Numbered from the stretch's first letter, positions 8,779-19,329 are shown. The stretch: DNA of 64,000 nucleotides from Sanguibacter keddieii (GCF_001064145.1 NZ_JVOJ01000010.1:30973-94972); one strand, 5' to 3'. Numbers and translations: made by a program. Notes: generated by a model from the sequence alone, not told the origin.

Positions 8779-10339
8779 CTACTTGTCGCCCTCCGCGCGC
8801 TGGGATGTCGCCTCGACGATCTCGGTGACGCGCGAGAGCCAGCGCTCGGGAGCCTCGGCCTCGCGGCGGGCCTTCGATGCCTGCGACAGCTGCGCCCACA
8901 GCTCCAGCGAGCGGCCCGCCTCGACGTGCTCGGCCATGGATGCCACCGGGCCGGGGACCAGCGCGGCGCGCACGGAGGCGACGCGCCGCCAGCGCTGAAC
9001 GGGTCCCTGATGCAGCGACACCGATTGGATGCGCGTCAGAGGGATGATCGAGAAGCGCAGGTTGAAGAAGCCGTCGCGGATCGCGAACACGGCATCGGTC
9101 ACGCCGAAGGCGCGGCGGCTGTACTCAAGCGGATCCAGGATCTTCGCGCTTGGCGGGATCGGTGTCATCCAGCGGTCCTCGCCCGTGCCGACGCGGAGGG
9201 ACTCGAGGAAGCCGTCAGGATCCTCCACCCCCAGGTCGGGGATCGCCATCGCGATCGCCTGGATGACCTCCGTGCGGCTGCCGACGGGAAGCAGCACGTC
9301 GGAGGCCACATCCACCTGCATGCCCTTGTTCTTCTCGTCCGTCGCGACCGCCGCGTTGCCGGCCTGCGTGATCTCCACGCGATACCAGCCAAACAGACGC
9401 CAGATCAGCGGCTGCATCACCTCGATGGCGTGGATGCGCCCCGGGGGGGATCGTCACGTGACGGCGAGCCGTCAGGCCACGGTTGATGCGCACGCCGTCG
9501 GCGCCGATCGCCGCGCTAAAGCCGAACTCTCGATCGAAACGCGCCCAGACGCCTACCAGGAGGCTGAACGCGCCCGCCAGGATGCCCAGGAAACTCATGA
9601 TCGACGTCACCCCGACGATACCCACGAGGAAGCCGTTGAGGCCCAGGAGGAAGACGCCGAAGAACAGGGCGATCGCATTGTCGATGGTCGCCAGCATGGA
9701 CACCAGGAGCTTGACGAAGCCGACCTTGAAAACCGGGTGCTCCGGGGCCTCCAGCGGGGTCTTTGCCGTCGCCACGCGGGCCGAGGCGCCGGTCAGGTCC
9801 GCGGGATCCACGACCTCGTCGATCGCACCCGAAGCGAGCGCGAGGACGAGGGCGCGCAGCTCCTCGAGGCGCTGCGCGGGCAGCAGACCGAGCTTGATGC
9901 TCGAATCGGTGCCGCCCGCGACCTCAATGTCCAGATAACCCAGGCGCAGGAGGCGACCGACGAGCGAGTAGGACACGTTGATCGTCTGGATGCGCGTGAG
10001 GCGCGCGTGACGCTGCGTGCGCTTGAGGATGCCGGCGCGGTACCAGATCGCCGTATTGCTCACCGCGTAGCGAGTCTTCGTCCACGACAGATAGCAGTAC
10101 ACGCCCGCGATGGCGAGAACAACGCCCGCAATAATCACAAGACCGAGGAAGACGCCGGTGGTGGCAAGCCACGCGGGCGTCTCACCGTTGAGCATGCGTT
10201 CAATCGCGGACGCATTACTCAGGGACACCAGGCCAACAACACCCGCAACGCTTCCCGCCACGCGGGGAACGTAGGTGAGCGGGTGAAGCGGTTTCCAGTC
10301 CTCGGGGGCGATGCCGCCGGAGGAGAGGTCCGTGCTCAT
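8779..10339 (-). pseudogene. PH-domain membrane protein (YdbT-like), frameshifted
   Basis: Reading from the ATG at 10339, which overlaps the upstream stop as ATGA, the protein has two N-terminal membrane segments and a bacterial PH domain (TRYAVSNTAIWYRAGIL, LTRIQTINVSYSLVGRLLRLGY), then two more membrane segments and a second PH domain. After the residues HVTIPPG the frame is lost and would stop at 9215. Shifting by one base at the run C4G7 (plus strand 9439-9449) restores IPPGRIHAIEVMQ and a normal C-terminus ending at 8779. One extra base in the run therefore explains the break. It may be a sequencing error, a real mutation or a phase-variable tract. Intact length would be about 519 aa. 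Confidence 0.85.
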
Positions 10340-10836
10340 AGGCCCATCAGCTCCGCCGAGCCACGCTCCGCCAGGACGTCGCGCAGACGGGCCGCGTCCG
10401 CGACAGGCACACCGCCCAGCGTCGCGTCGGTCTTCGCGCTCGCAGTCGACAGCTTGATCGTGGAGATGCCGATCAGGCGCGACACGGGACCCTGGTAGAT
10501 GTCGACGTACTGGATGCGGCCGTAGGGCACGAGGGTCAGCGAACGATTGAAGACGCCTCGGCGGATGACGAAGTCTGTGTCGGCCAGGGCGTAACGCAGG
10601 GCGCGCACCTGGGCGGGCACGAGCCACAGGCACAACGCCGCGATGGCGGCGGGCACGAGCATGAGCCACCACAGCGCCGGGATGTCGACGATGAGGACGA
10701 GGCCGGAGATTGCACCGCACAGGGCCCCGCAGGCCGCGAGCGCGTTACCGAGGCGCAGGGTCGCAAGCTGAGGGGACACGTGCTGGAATTCGACGCCGTC
10801 GGGAGACATGACGTCCGCTGAGTGCTGGGATGACAT
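10336..10836 (-). CDS. PH-domain membrane protein (YdbS-like)
   Basis: 166 aa with two adjacent membrane segments (residues about 30-75, ACGALCGAISGLVLIVDIPA and WWLMLVPAAIAALCLWLV) and a C-terminal bPH2 domain whose motifs DTDFVIRRGVFNRSLTLVPYGRIQYVDI match those in the next gene. First gene of a five-gene set running to panD, with an ATGA overlap to the larger PH protein. Such pairs are membrane proteins of unknown biochemical function; the B. subtilis pair ydbS-ydbT has been linked to resistance to antimicrobial compounds. Confidence 0.85.
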   Translation of the reverse strand: MSSQHSADVMSPDGVEFQHVSPQLATLRLGNALAACGALCGAISGLVLIVDIPALWWLMLVPAAIAALCLWLVPAQVRALRYALADTDFVIRRGVFNRSLTLVPYGRIQYVDIYQGPVSRLIGISTIKLSTASAKTDATLGGVPVADAARLRDVLAERGSAELMGL

Positions 10837-10982
10837 ACTTCAATTCTTGCATATCTTTTCCACGCCTTTTCCTGCCCTTTGCTCCCGCATGGCCACCCGC
10901 GGTGACGAAGCAAACAGAAGCAGCGCCATTGTTCCCACCTACCTCACAGGAAACATTCAGACACATGGGCGACACTAGGTGC

Positions 10983-11687
10983 ATGAGCACCCCGGGAACT
11001 GAAGCAAAACTCCTCGTCGTCGACGACGAACCCAACATCCGCGACCTCCTCGCCTCCTCCCTGCGCTTCGCCGGCTTCGACGTCGTCACCGCCGAGGACG
11101 GCAGCGGCGCATTTCACGAAGCCCAGGCCTCGCGCCCCGACCTCATCGTCCTCGACGTCATGCTCCCCGACATGGACGGCTTCACCGTCACCAGGCGCCT
11201 GCGCGACGCCGGTATCACCACCCCGGTCCTCTTCCTCACCGCGCGCGACGACATGCGCGACAAGATCCAGGGCCTGACTGTCGGCGGCGACGACTACGTC
11301 ACCAAGCCCTTCGGCCTCGAAGAGGTCGTCGCCCGCATCCGCGCCATCCTGCGCCGCACTATGGGCTCCGAAGAAGACGACGCATTCCTGCGCGTCGGAG
11401 ACCTCGTCATCGACGAGGATGCCCACGAAGTCACGCGCGCCGGCGTCCCCATTGACCTGTCCCCCACCGAGTTCAAGCTCCTGCGCTACCTCGTCATCAA
11501 CGCAGGGCGCGTCGTCTCCAAGATGCAAATCCTCGACCACGTCTGGGAATACGACTGGGACGGCGAAGTCGCCATCGTCGAGTCCTACATCTCCTACCTG
11601 CGACGCAAGCTCGCCGTCGAGGGCGCCTCCGGGGAGCTCATCCACACCAAGCGCGGCGTCGGCTACATCCTGCGCGCTGAGGACTGA
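10983..11687 (+). CDS. OmpR/PhoB-family response regulator
   Basis: 234 aa from the ATG at 10983; an in-frame ATG at 10965 is an alternative. The receiver domain has the acidic pair VVDDEPN and the phospho-acceptor Asp58 in LIVLDVMLPDMDGF, with FLTARDD and the Lys of VTKPFGLEE. The C-terminal winged helix (about residues 135-232) ends HTKRGVGYILRAED. Its partner histidine kinase starts one base after its stop codon. The pair resembles the MprA/TrcR-type systems of actinobacteria; the signal is unknown. Confidence 0.95.
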   Translation: MSTPGTEAKLLVVDDEPNIRDLLASSLRFAGFDVVTAEDGSGAFHEAQASRPDLIVLDVMLPDMDGFTVTRRLRDAGITTPVLFLTARDDMRDKIQGLTVGGDDYVTKPFGLEEVVARIRAILRRTMGSEEDDAFLRVGDLVIDEDAHEVTRAGVPIDLSPTEFKLLRYLVINAGRVVSKMQILDHVWEYDWDGEVAIVESYISYLRRKLAVEGASGELIHTKRGVGYILRAED

Positions 11688-11688
11688 C

Positions 11689-13155
11689 GTGCACCGCAGC
11701 CTGGCCCAACGCATCGAGGAATGGTGGGATTCCAAGCCACTATCCGCGCAGCTCGTCACGCTCATCACGTTGCTCCTAGCCATCGGACTGTCCCTGTCCG
11801 GCACGGTCATGATCGGCCTCCTCCAGCGCCACCTCACCTCTCAGATCGACGACCAGCTCGTCGCCACGGCGCACACCATGCAGATTTCCGGGTCAGCGGC
11901 GACATTCTCCGCCGACGGCCAGGGCGGCATCCCCACCCTCTACTACATCCACATCCATGGCACCGACGGGGGCGACCGCTACTTCTACTCCGAGGACACC
12001 CTCGAAGCCTCGGGCAAGCCCCAGCTGCCCGAACTCGTCGACACGAACTCCGCGCCCGTCTCCTCCTTCCGCACCCTCCCGGTCACCGTCTCCTCGTCCA
12101 AGGCCGGCTTCGGCTGGCGTGCCCTCGTCGTCCCCGTGTACGAGCAGGACTCCGGACTGTTCTCCGGATACATGACAATCGCGCTGCCCCTCTCGGATAT
12201 GCAGCACACCCTGCGCACCACAGCCTCGTACTTCACGGTCGCCGGCACCATCATCGTCCTCATCGGGGGCTGGACCGGGCGCGTCCTCGTGCGCCGCGCG
12301 CTCCTCCCCCTGCGTTCCATCGAATCCACCGCCGGAAAAATCGCCGCCGGCGACCTGACCAAGCGCGTCACCCCGCACCCGCCCACGACCGAGGTCGGCT
12401 CACTCTCGCTCTCCCTCAACGCCATGCTCACCCAGGTCGAGCAATCCTTCGAAGCCCGCCAGGCCTCGGAACAAAAGATTAAGCGATTCGTCTCCGACGC
12501 CTCCCACGAGCTGCGCACCCCTCTCGCGGCAATCTCCGGCTACTGCGAGCTCTACGCCATGGGCGGCGTGCCCGCCGAGCGCATCGACGAAGTCATGGGG
12601 CGCATCGCCTCCGAATCCTCACGCATGGCCACGCTCGTCGAGGACCTCCTCACCCTCGCCCGCCTCGACGAAGGACGCCCCCTCGAGATCACCGAGATCG
12701 ACCTCGTCAAGCTCGCAGACAACGCCGTCTTCGACCTCCAAGCCCTCGACCCCACGCGCACGGTCGGACTCACCGGCATCAACAGCCGCACTCCCCCGAT
12801 GACGCTCATCGTCCCCGCGGACCGCGACCGCATCTCGCAAGTGTTCACCAACCTCATCGGCAACATCGTGCGCTACACCCCCGAAGGCTCCCCCGTCGAA
12901 ATCGCACTCGGACGCAGCGGGGACACCGCCATCGTCGAACTGCGCGACCATGGGCCCGGCATCGACGAAACTGACCGCGGACGCGTCTTCGAACGTTTCT
13001 ACCGCGCGGACACATCGCGCAACCGCAAGTCCGGCGGATCCGGCCTCGGCCTCGCGATCGTCTCCGGCATCCTCACAGCTCACAAGGGCAACGCCTCGCT
13101 CACCAAGACAAAAGGCGGCGGCCTCACCGTCCGCATCGAGCTCCCAGCAGCGTGA
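11689..13155 (+). CDS. sensor histidine kinase
   Basis: 488 aa, starting at a GTG that follows the response-regulator stop with one base between, so translation is coupled. It has a membrane segment at about residues 18-40, an extracellular sensor region of about 135 residues, a second membrane segment near 180-200, a HAMP linker (LRSIESTAGKIAAGDL), the HisKA box FVSDASHELRTPLAAI with His273, and an HATPase domain (N-box FTNLIGNIVRYTP, G-box GSGLGLAIV). It would autophosphorylate at His273 and signal to the regulator encoded upstream. Confidence 0.95.
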   Translation: MHRSLAQRIEEWWDSKPLSAQLVTLITLLLAIGLSLSGTVMIGLLQRHLTSQIDDQLVATAHTMQISGSAATFSADGQGGIPTLYYIHIHGTDGGDRYFYSEDTLEASGKPQLPELVDTNSAPVSSFRTLPVTVSSSKAGFGWRALVVPVYEQDSGLFSGYMTIALPLSDMQHTLRTTASYFTVAGTIIVLIGGWTGRVLVRRALLPLRSIESTAGKIAAGDLTKRVTPHPPTTEVGSLSLSLNAMLTQVEQSFEARQASEQKIKRFVSDASHELRTPLAAISGYCELYAMGGVPAERIDEVMGRIASESSRMATLVEDLLTLARLDEGRPLEITEIDLVKLADNAVFDLQALDPTRTVGLTGINSRTPPMTLIVPADRDRISQVFTNLIGNIVRYTPEGSPVEIALGRSGDTAIVELRDHGPGIDETDRGRVFERFYRADTSRNRKSGGSGLGLAIVSGILTAHKGNASLTKTKGGGLTVRIELPAA

Positions 13156-13235
13156 AAGAGGTAACGCACCGGTCAGCACACACGGCTTTTTCGCTCAGTC
13201 TTCGCCAGTTCTCGCCTGACAGTTTCACGAAATCC

Positions 13236-13258
13236 ATCGGGATTATCCCCGATTTTTT
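13236..13258 (+). terminator. terminator of the two-component operon
   Basis: ATCGGG and CCCGAT form a 6-bp stem around ATTATC, followed by a run of T residues. It lies 80 bp after the kinase stop. Confidence 0.75.
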
Positions 13259-13329
13259 ACCAACGAACGTGACCTTTGCTCAAAAGCGCACTAGCATAGC
13301 TGGGTATCCCTCAACAAGGAGAGTGGCCC

Positions 13330-14292
13330 ATGGGTGCACAAGCACCTCAGTGGCTGCTGACGTCCTTCGTCGACGCCATGCAGCAAATCGGCGCAACCGC
13401 GACCGACACAGACCTCGAACATGAGGGCACCGACCTCATGCAGCGGTGGAGCGCGCCCAACCGGCAGTTGCACAACCTGCGTCGGCTCATGAACACGCTG
13501 ACCCACATTGATGAAATCTCGTCGTCCGCGCACGACCCCGACATCCTGCGCGTCGCCGCGTGGTACCACGGCGCCTTCCTCAACAAGGCGCTCGAGATCA
13601 AGCTCGGTGGATTCCAGGCGAACTTCGCCTCCACCCGATGCATCGATCACGCGCACAACCGCCTCACCAACCTCGGCGTGCCCGAGGAGGTCGTCGCCCG
13701 CGTCGACGAGCTGATCGCATTCCTCACACGCCGCCGCGCACCTCGCACCGACTTCGACGCGCAGGTGCTCGTCGACGCCGACCTGGCAGGCCTGGCCTGC
13801 AGCCCGCAGGACTACAAGAAGCTCCGCACGTCGCTGCGCGCCGAACTCAGCGAGCTCGACGACCTGCAGTTCACCAAGGCACGCATGGCGCTCGTCAAGA
13901 AGCTGCTCAGCTACGAGACGATCTACCAGTCCCCCCTCGGCTCCGCATGGGAGGACACCGCCCGCGCGAACCTCGAGGTCGAACTGACGCGCCTGGAGCG
14001 AGACAAGACCCAGCTGTGCCAGGCAGCCCAGGCCGAGGACACGGACGACACCGAGGAGGCGGACGACACCGAGGAGGTCATGGAGGACTCCACGACGACG
14101 ACCGGCACGCTGATCATCAAACGCCGCTCGATCAAGAAGCGCGTCCCCGTCGCTTCCGCGGACGACGAGGTCACCTCCACCGGCGTTCTTCCGCGCAAGA
14201 TCGAGGAAGACACCGGCTCGAACGAGATCGAGGAGGCGACCTCCTCCCTCGAGTCCGCCGTCGAGTCCCTGGATCTGCCTACCTCCGACTGA
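13330..14292 (+). CDS. degenerate HD-superfamily (COG4339-like) protein with acidic tail
   Basis: 320 aa; GGAG is just upstream of the ATG. Residues 1-225 follow the predicted HD-phosphohydrolase family COG4339: RWSAPNRQLHNLRRL, DPDILRVAAWYHGAFL, VLVDADLAGLACSPQDY and IYQSPLGSAWEDTARANL align with that family as I know it. The metal-binding HD dyad, normally WFHDA, is here YHG (His80-Gly81), and the second His of the YHTLxH motif and the later KHH are missing. Metal catalysis is therefore doubtful. Residues 228-320 are an acidic, Ser/Thr-rich, probably disordered tail absent from ordinary members. Function unknown; it may be a pseudoenzyme. Confidence 0.75.
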   Translation: MGAQAPQWLLTSFVDAMQQIGATATDTDLEHEGTDLMQRWSAPNRQLHNLRRLMNTLTHIDEISSSAHDPDILRVAAWYHGAFLNKALEIKLGGFQANFASTRCIDHAHNRLTNLGVPEEVVARVDELIAFLTRRRAPRTDFDAQVLVDADLAGLACSPQDYKKLRTSLRAELSELDDLQFTKARMALVKKLLSYETIYQSPLGSAWEDTARANLEVELTRLERDKTQLCQAAQAEDTDDTEEADDTEEVMEDSTTTTGTLIIKRRSIKKRVPVASADDEVTSTGVLPRKIEEDTGSNEIEEATSSLESAVESLDLPTSD

Positions 14293-14311
14293 CGAGGCCA
14301 CGGCTGCTTTG

Positions 14312-14420
14312 TGCGCCCGTGGGCGGCGGGCCGCCCACTCGCCGTCCGCGCCGCGAACCTTCGGCTCCGTGCGTCGACTCGTTGTCCGGCCAGGCCCCGC
14401 CACCGCCCACGGGCACCGCA
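14312..14420 (-). repeat. GC-rich dispersed repeat (family A), copy 1
   Basis: Read on the minus strand it begins GGTGCCCGTGGGCGG and continues GGCGGGGCCTGGCCGG, a variable hairpin (GGAGCCGAAGGTTC), then GCGCGGACGG and a GGGCGGCCCGCCGCC end. It matches copies at 14505, 17624 and 30581. Confidence 0.75.
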
Positions 14421-14504
14421 GCCTGGCCCAGCATGATGTCGCATGTGCCCTTGGCTCCACGGATTTTCCAGGCGCCCTCCAAACCTGTGGAGGCTGGCCA
14501 CTGT

Positions 14505-14604
14505 GCGTGCCCGTGCGCGGCGGGCCGCCCGCGAGACTAGGCAACCTCGCTTCGCTCGGTGCCGCGTCTCGAAGCCCGGCCTGGCCCTGCCGCCACCCAC
14601 CAGC
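14505..14604 (-). repeat. GC-rich dispersed repeat (family A), copy 2
   Basis: Read on the minus strand it has GGTGGGTGGCGGCAGGGCC, then GGCCGGGCTTCGAG, a hairpin CCGAGCGAAGCGAGG, and a closing GCGGGCGGCCCGCC. The hairpin differs in sequence from the other copies but stays paired, suggesting that the fold rather than the sequence is kept. Confidence 0.7.
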
Positions 14605-14845
14605 ACAACCATGCCTCACGCCCAGCCATCACGCACGTCATTCCTGCATCCAGCCCCACGGCACCGCAGCCAAGCCCTCAGCAACGTACCCGTCAGCTGC
14701 GCAGGCATACCTCGTGGCTATCCACAGGCACTTTTCACGTCGGGCAGTTATCCACAGGGCTTCGTTTCCACCTGGATCACACGTCGTCACGCGCGTAGCG
14801 TCTTTGTCGACGGACCCACCCGGGGTCCCACAAAGGAGTGACATC

Positions 14846-15139
14846 ATGACCGCATACGCCGTCGACGCCGAACAAATTGCTGCCGCCTCCGCGCAGGCCT
14901 GCACGACCGCATCCACCATCCGCACCGAGGTGGACACGATGATGGCCCAGCTGCTCGCCCTTCAGGACACGTGGACCGGCGGGGCACAGGTGAACTTCCA
15001 GGCGACTATCACCCAGTGGCAGGGCATCCAGGCCCAGACACACGACGCCCTGGACGCGATCTCCTCGCAGATGCAGGTCGCGGCCTCCACCTACGCCGAC
15101 GCAGAAACTCATTCCGCATCCCTGTTCGCGGGGGTCTGA
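14846..15139 (+). CDS. WXG100-family (ESAT-6-like) protein
   Basis: 97 aa; AAGGAG is well placed before the ATG. The protein is a predicted helical hairpin with the turn motif W43-T-G45 (DTWTGG) and the C-terminal type VII secretion signal YxxxE (Tyr84 to Glu88, YADAE). Such proteins are exported by the EccC-driven ESX/T7 system as dimers. No other T7 component lies in this window and only one Esx gene is present, so it is either a homodimer or an orphan substrate of machinery encoded elsewhere. It converges on groEL. Confidence 0.9.
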   Translation: MTAYAVDAEQIAAASAQACTTASTIRTEVDTMMAQLLALQDTWTGGAQVNFQATITQWQGIQAQTHDALDAISSQMQVAASTYADAETHSASLFAGV

Positions 15140-15216
15140 CAACCGCGCCAGACACCCCTGTTCCCGAGAGGAGAGCACCGGCCTCGTCTCACGCCTGCGC
15201 AGACAGACAGAAACGC

Positions 15217-15250
15217 CTGGGGGCGGGACCCTCACGAGTCCCGCCCCCAG
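15217..15250. terminator. bidirectional terminator between WXG100 gene and groEL
   Basis: CTGGGGGCGGGAC and GTCCCGCCCCCAG form a perfect 13-bp stem with an 8-nt loop in the gap between two convergent genes. Confidence 0.8.
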
Positions 15251-15275
15251 GTGGATCAGCTTAACGCCGAGCGGC

Positions 15276-16976
<1,701 letters not shown>

Positions 16977-16993
16977 TCATCGAACCGGTGGTC

Positions 16994-17020
16994 TTATCAC
17001 TCTCCATGTCGGAGTGCTAA
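16994..17020. promoter_or_regulatory. CIRCE operator 1 (HrcA site)
   Basis: TTATCACTC-N9-GAGTGCTAA: the right half is a perfect match to CIRCE and the left half has one mismatch. It lies 90 bp upstream of the groEL start. Confidence 0.93.
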
Positions 17021-17028
17021 CTAAGATT

Positions 17029-17055
17029 TTGGCACTCACCACCCCAGAGTGCAAG
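17029..17055. promoter_or_regulatory. CIRCE operator 2 (degenerate)
   Basis: TTGGCACTC-N9-GAGTGCAAG: one mismatch in the left half and two in the right. It lies 35 bp from the first operator, centre to centre, so HrcA could bind both. Confidence 0.85.
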
Positions 17056-17430
17056 GCGAGGTCACGGGGCTTGAGTCCGCTGCGCTCAGGGCGTAATGAC
17101 CAACGATGAGGCCGGGCGGGCCAACTAAGCGCGCCTGTACACCGGTGCCGCCAGCGTAGACGTCGGAGGGCCTGGCGGTGCCGCTGGGCGGCGGCGGGAC
17201 CTGTGGAGCGCGCAGGGTGTTGCGACCCCGACCGCCTGACACTTCTCAACGCAGCATGACGGCACGCAGTGCACACCCTGCCGTGCCGGTCGAACACGGG
17301 CATCGCTCACGCACGGGCAAGGTCCATCACCCAGCATCGACGCGATGCTTACCCACCTAGTGGCGTCTGGACCCTACAGGCGGCTACATTAAGCCACCTA
17401 TGCGCACGAGGCGCGACAACGTGGCGACAT

Positions 17431-17593
17431 TGAAACCAACAACACCACTGCTCACCCCCAACAAGGGACTGCTGAAACCGGCATCACCTCTGCACCCGAA
17501 AAATGCACCAAAAACACCCATTTCGCACCCGCAAAGGCGATGGCGGTTTCATTCGAGGCTCGGCCAGCACCCGCAAAGGCGATGGTGGTTTCA
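17431..17593. repeat. phased 21-bp repeat array, two inward copies each side
   Basis: Four copies of a 21-bp unit. Two forward copies at 17431 and 17473 run TGAAACC-N7-ACC-N-CTGC. Two reverse copies at 17531 and 17573 run GCAAAGGCGATGG-N-GGTTTCA. Copies on each side are exactly 42 bp apart, separated by 21-bp spacers, and the halves flank a 37-bp centre containing CCGAAAAATGC and ACACCCATTTC. The same layout recurs at 60849-61053 with one extra unit. Confidence 0.9.
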
Positions 17594-17623
17594 GACCGGC
17601 CCACCTGGCCGACAGGGCCAGAC

Positions 17624-17722
17624 TGCGGCACCCATGGGCGGCGGCGGGGCCTGGCCGGGCTTCAATCCGACGCGCCGAGCCAAAGGCTCGCAGCGCGGAC
17701 GGCTCGCGGGCGGGCAGGCCCC
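17624..17722 (+). repeat. GC-rich dispersed repeat (family A), copy 3
   Basis: Contains GGGCGGCGGCGGGGCCTGG, CCGGGCTTC, the hairpin GAGCCAAAGGCTC, then GCGCGGACGGCTCGCGGG. Nearly identical to the copy at 30581, except that the hairpin loop is CAAAG instead of CTTTAG. Confidence 0.85.
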
Positions 17723-17838
17723 GCGGCGGCCGGAGATCTGTCGGGGCAACAAGCAAAAGCAGGAAAGCAGCCGCCCAGCGGCACACACAGCAAGCACACG
17801 CGACGCCCGCAACACCCGTGGGACCACATACAACAAAA

Positions 17839-17865
17839 CCGCCCGGCCCCACAGGGGCCAGGCGG
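17839..17865 (-). terminator. terminator of the LytR_C gene
   Basis: CCGCCTGGCCCC and GGGGCCGGGCGG form a 12-bp stem (one G-U pair) with a 3-nt loop, followed on the minus strand by TTTTGTTG. It lies 19 bp after the stop. Confidence 0.85.
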
Positions 17866-17884
17866 CTCAGCCAGTATCAGTGAC

Positions 17885-18463
17885 TCATCGCAGGATCACG
17901 ACGATGTCGGGGTCTCCGAGGCCGCTCTCCTGGCGCACGTCGGAAATACCCAGCTTGGCGGCAACGTCCTTCGCGGTTCCCTCCATGCGGGGATCCTCGT
18001 AGAACACGGTGGAGATCTGCGTGGCCCAACCGTCAGCGTTCGCGGCGGAAGTGCCCGCATACCCGGCCTGGTTCAGGATCTGAGCCTGCTGGCTGGCGTA
18101 TCCCTGGGTACCGGTTCCGTTGAGGACCTGGATGACAGCTCCATGGTCGGGCTCGGACGAAGCCGACGGGGAGGAGGAGCTGGCGGAAGGCGTGGGCTCT
18201 GCGGACGCGGTGGGCTCGGCTGTGGGCGTCGCTGAGGGAGCGGCAGCGCTCGGGGTGGTCGCGGCGGGACTGGGCGCGTTGCTGACAGTAGCCTGCTGGC
18301 GCGACAGGGCGGTCGCCGCTGCCCATCCGAGGGCCGGAACGATCACGAGGATGGCCAGGAAAGGCCAGACGTTCTTCCACTTGGACGGCTTGGGGCGGTG
18401 CATGCCGACGGGCATATCTTCGCCGGCGCGGTCAAATTCATCCCTGGGGTACTGAGAACTCAC
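17885..18463 (-). CDS. LytR C-terminal domain membrane protein
   Basis: 192 aa from a GTG at 18463. A cytoplasmic N-terminus (about 30 residues), one membrane segment (VWPFLAILVIVPALGWAAAT, residues 33-52), a Ser/Pro/Ala/Thr-rich linker and a C-terminal LytR_C domain (AVIQVLNGTGTQGYASQQAQIL to DIVVIL). LytR_C is usually found C-terminal to LCP wall-polymer ligases; here it stands alone outside the membrane. An envelope role is likely, but the biochemical function is unknown. Confidence 0.85.
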   Translation of the reverse strand: MSSQYPRDEFDRAGEDMPVGMHRPKPSKWKNVWPFLAILVIVPALGWAAATALSRQQATVSNAPSPAATTPSAAAPSATPTAEPTASAEPTPSASSSSPSASSEPDHGAVIQVLNGTGTQGYASQQAQILNQAGYAGTSAANADGWATQISTVFYEDPRMEGTAKDVAAKLGISDVRQESGLGDPDIVVILR

Positions 18464-18549
18464 GCGTTCAGACTATCGGAAAAGAAGGAGTGAGGCGCGG
18501 GTGGCGCGCGGGGAATGTGGCGTGGCCTGTGCGGCATTAGGCTGGTGCT

Positions 18550-19260
18550 ATGAGTGAACACAATCCGCGCCCGTTGGCTGAGTTGATTGATCCGGGCTGG
18601 GCTCGGGCGCTGGCTCCGGTGGAGGGGCGCATCCACGAGTTGGGCGCAATGTTGGCAGCCGAGGTCGAGGAGGGGCACGGCTACCTACCTGCGGGCACGG
18701 ATGTTCTCCGTGCCTTCACGTACCCGTTCGACAAGGTGAAGGTTCTCATCGTCGGGCAGGATCCGTATCCGACGCCGGGGCACGCGATGGGACTGTCGTT
18801 TTCGGTGCACCCGGGCGTGGCGTTGCCCAAGTCGCTCATCAACATTTTCCGCGAGTTGAGCGAGGACATGGGTGTTCCCGCTCCGACATCGGGCGACCTG
18901 ACGCCGTGGAGCGAGCAGGGCGTGTGCCTGCTGAATCGCGTGTTGACGGTGCGCCCGGGCGCTCCCGCATCGCATCGAGGCCGGGGCTGGGAGGAGGTGA
19001 CGCAGTGCGCGATTGACGCCCTGGTGGCCCGGAAGCGTTCGGATGGCTCGCGCGCTCCCCTCGTAGCGATTCTGTGGGGTAAGGACGCGCAGTCGCTCGC
19101 GCCGCGTCTGGGCGACACGCCGATTATTGCGTCCGTCCACCCGTCGCCGCTCTCGGCGTATCGAGGATTTTTTGGGTCGAAGCCATTTTCGCGCGCGAAT
19201 CAGCTGTTGGAGGCGCAGGGCGCGTCGGGCGTGGATTGGTCGCTCGGCACTTCTCATTGA
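18550..19260 (+). CDS. ung: uracil-DNA glycosylase, family 1
   Basis: 236 aa. The water-activating motif [17 protein letters not shown] and the DNA-intercalating [13 protein letters not shown] motif are both intact. The enzyme removes uracil from DNA to start base-excision repair. It stands as a single gene. An inverted repeat CGCGGCACC/GGTGCCGCG between 19266 and 19314 may be its terminator. Confidence 0.98.
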   Translation: MSEHNPRPLAELIDPGWARALAPVEGRIHELGAMLAAEVEEGHGYLPAGTDVLRAFTYPFDKVKVLIVGQDPYPTPGHAMGLSFSVHPGVALPKSLINIFRELSEDMGVPAPTSGDLTPWSEQGVCLLNRVLTVRPGAPASHRGRGWEEVTQCAIDALVARKRSDGSRAPLVAILWGKDAQSLAPRLGDTPIIASVHPSPLSAYRGFFGSKPFSRANQLLEAQGASGVDWSLGTSH

Positions 19261-19329
19261 CGAGGCCGCGGCACCTCATCCGATCAGGTGGGGTGTGCTG
19301 CGGCTGCGGTGCCGCGATGAGGCATTCCG

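Larger units (their letters stand above)
14293..14845. other. 553-bp gap with two copies of a GC-rich repeat
   Basis: No coding region is supported. It holds two inverted-orientation copies of the GC-rich hairpin repeat (14312-14420 and 14505-14604) and two DnaA-box-like words (TATCCACA at 14719, TTATCCACA at 14748). The promoter of the WXG100 gene must lie near its right end. Confidence 0.6.
17056..17884. other. 829-bp repeat-rich gap without genes
   Basis: No frame here looks coding. From left to right it holds a fragment of GC-rich repeat A near 17170-17200, plain GC-rich sequence to about 17430, the phased 21-bp repeat array (17431-17593), a full repeat A copy (17624-17722) and the terminator of the LytR_C gene (17839-17865). 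Confidence 0.6.

Noticed and set aside
14719..14756. replication origin (two DnaA-box words)
   Set aside because: Only two words here and a single one at 50804, with no AT-rich unwinding region next to dnaA/dnaN genes. Chance or minor DnaA sites are more likely.
17431..17593. CRISPR array
   Set aside because: The 21-bp units are short, not identical, and switch strand in the middle; there are only two per half, and no cas gene lies nearby. The 21-bp spacers are too few and too short for CRISPR.
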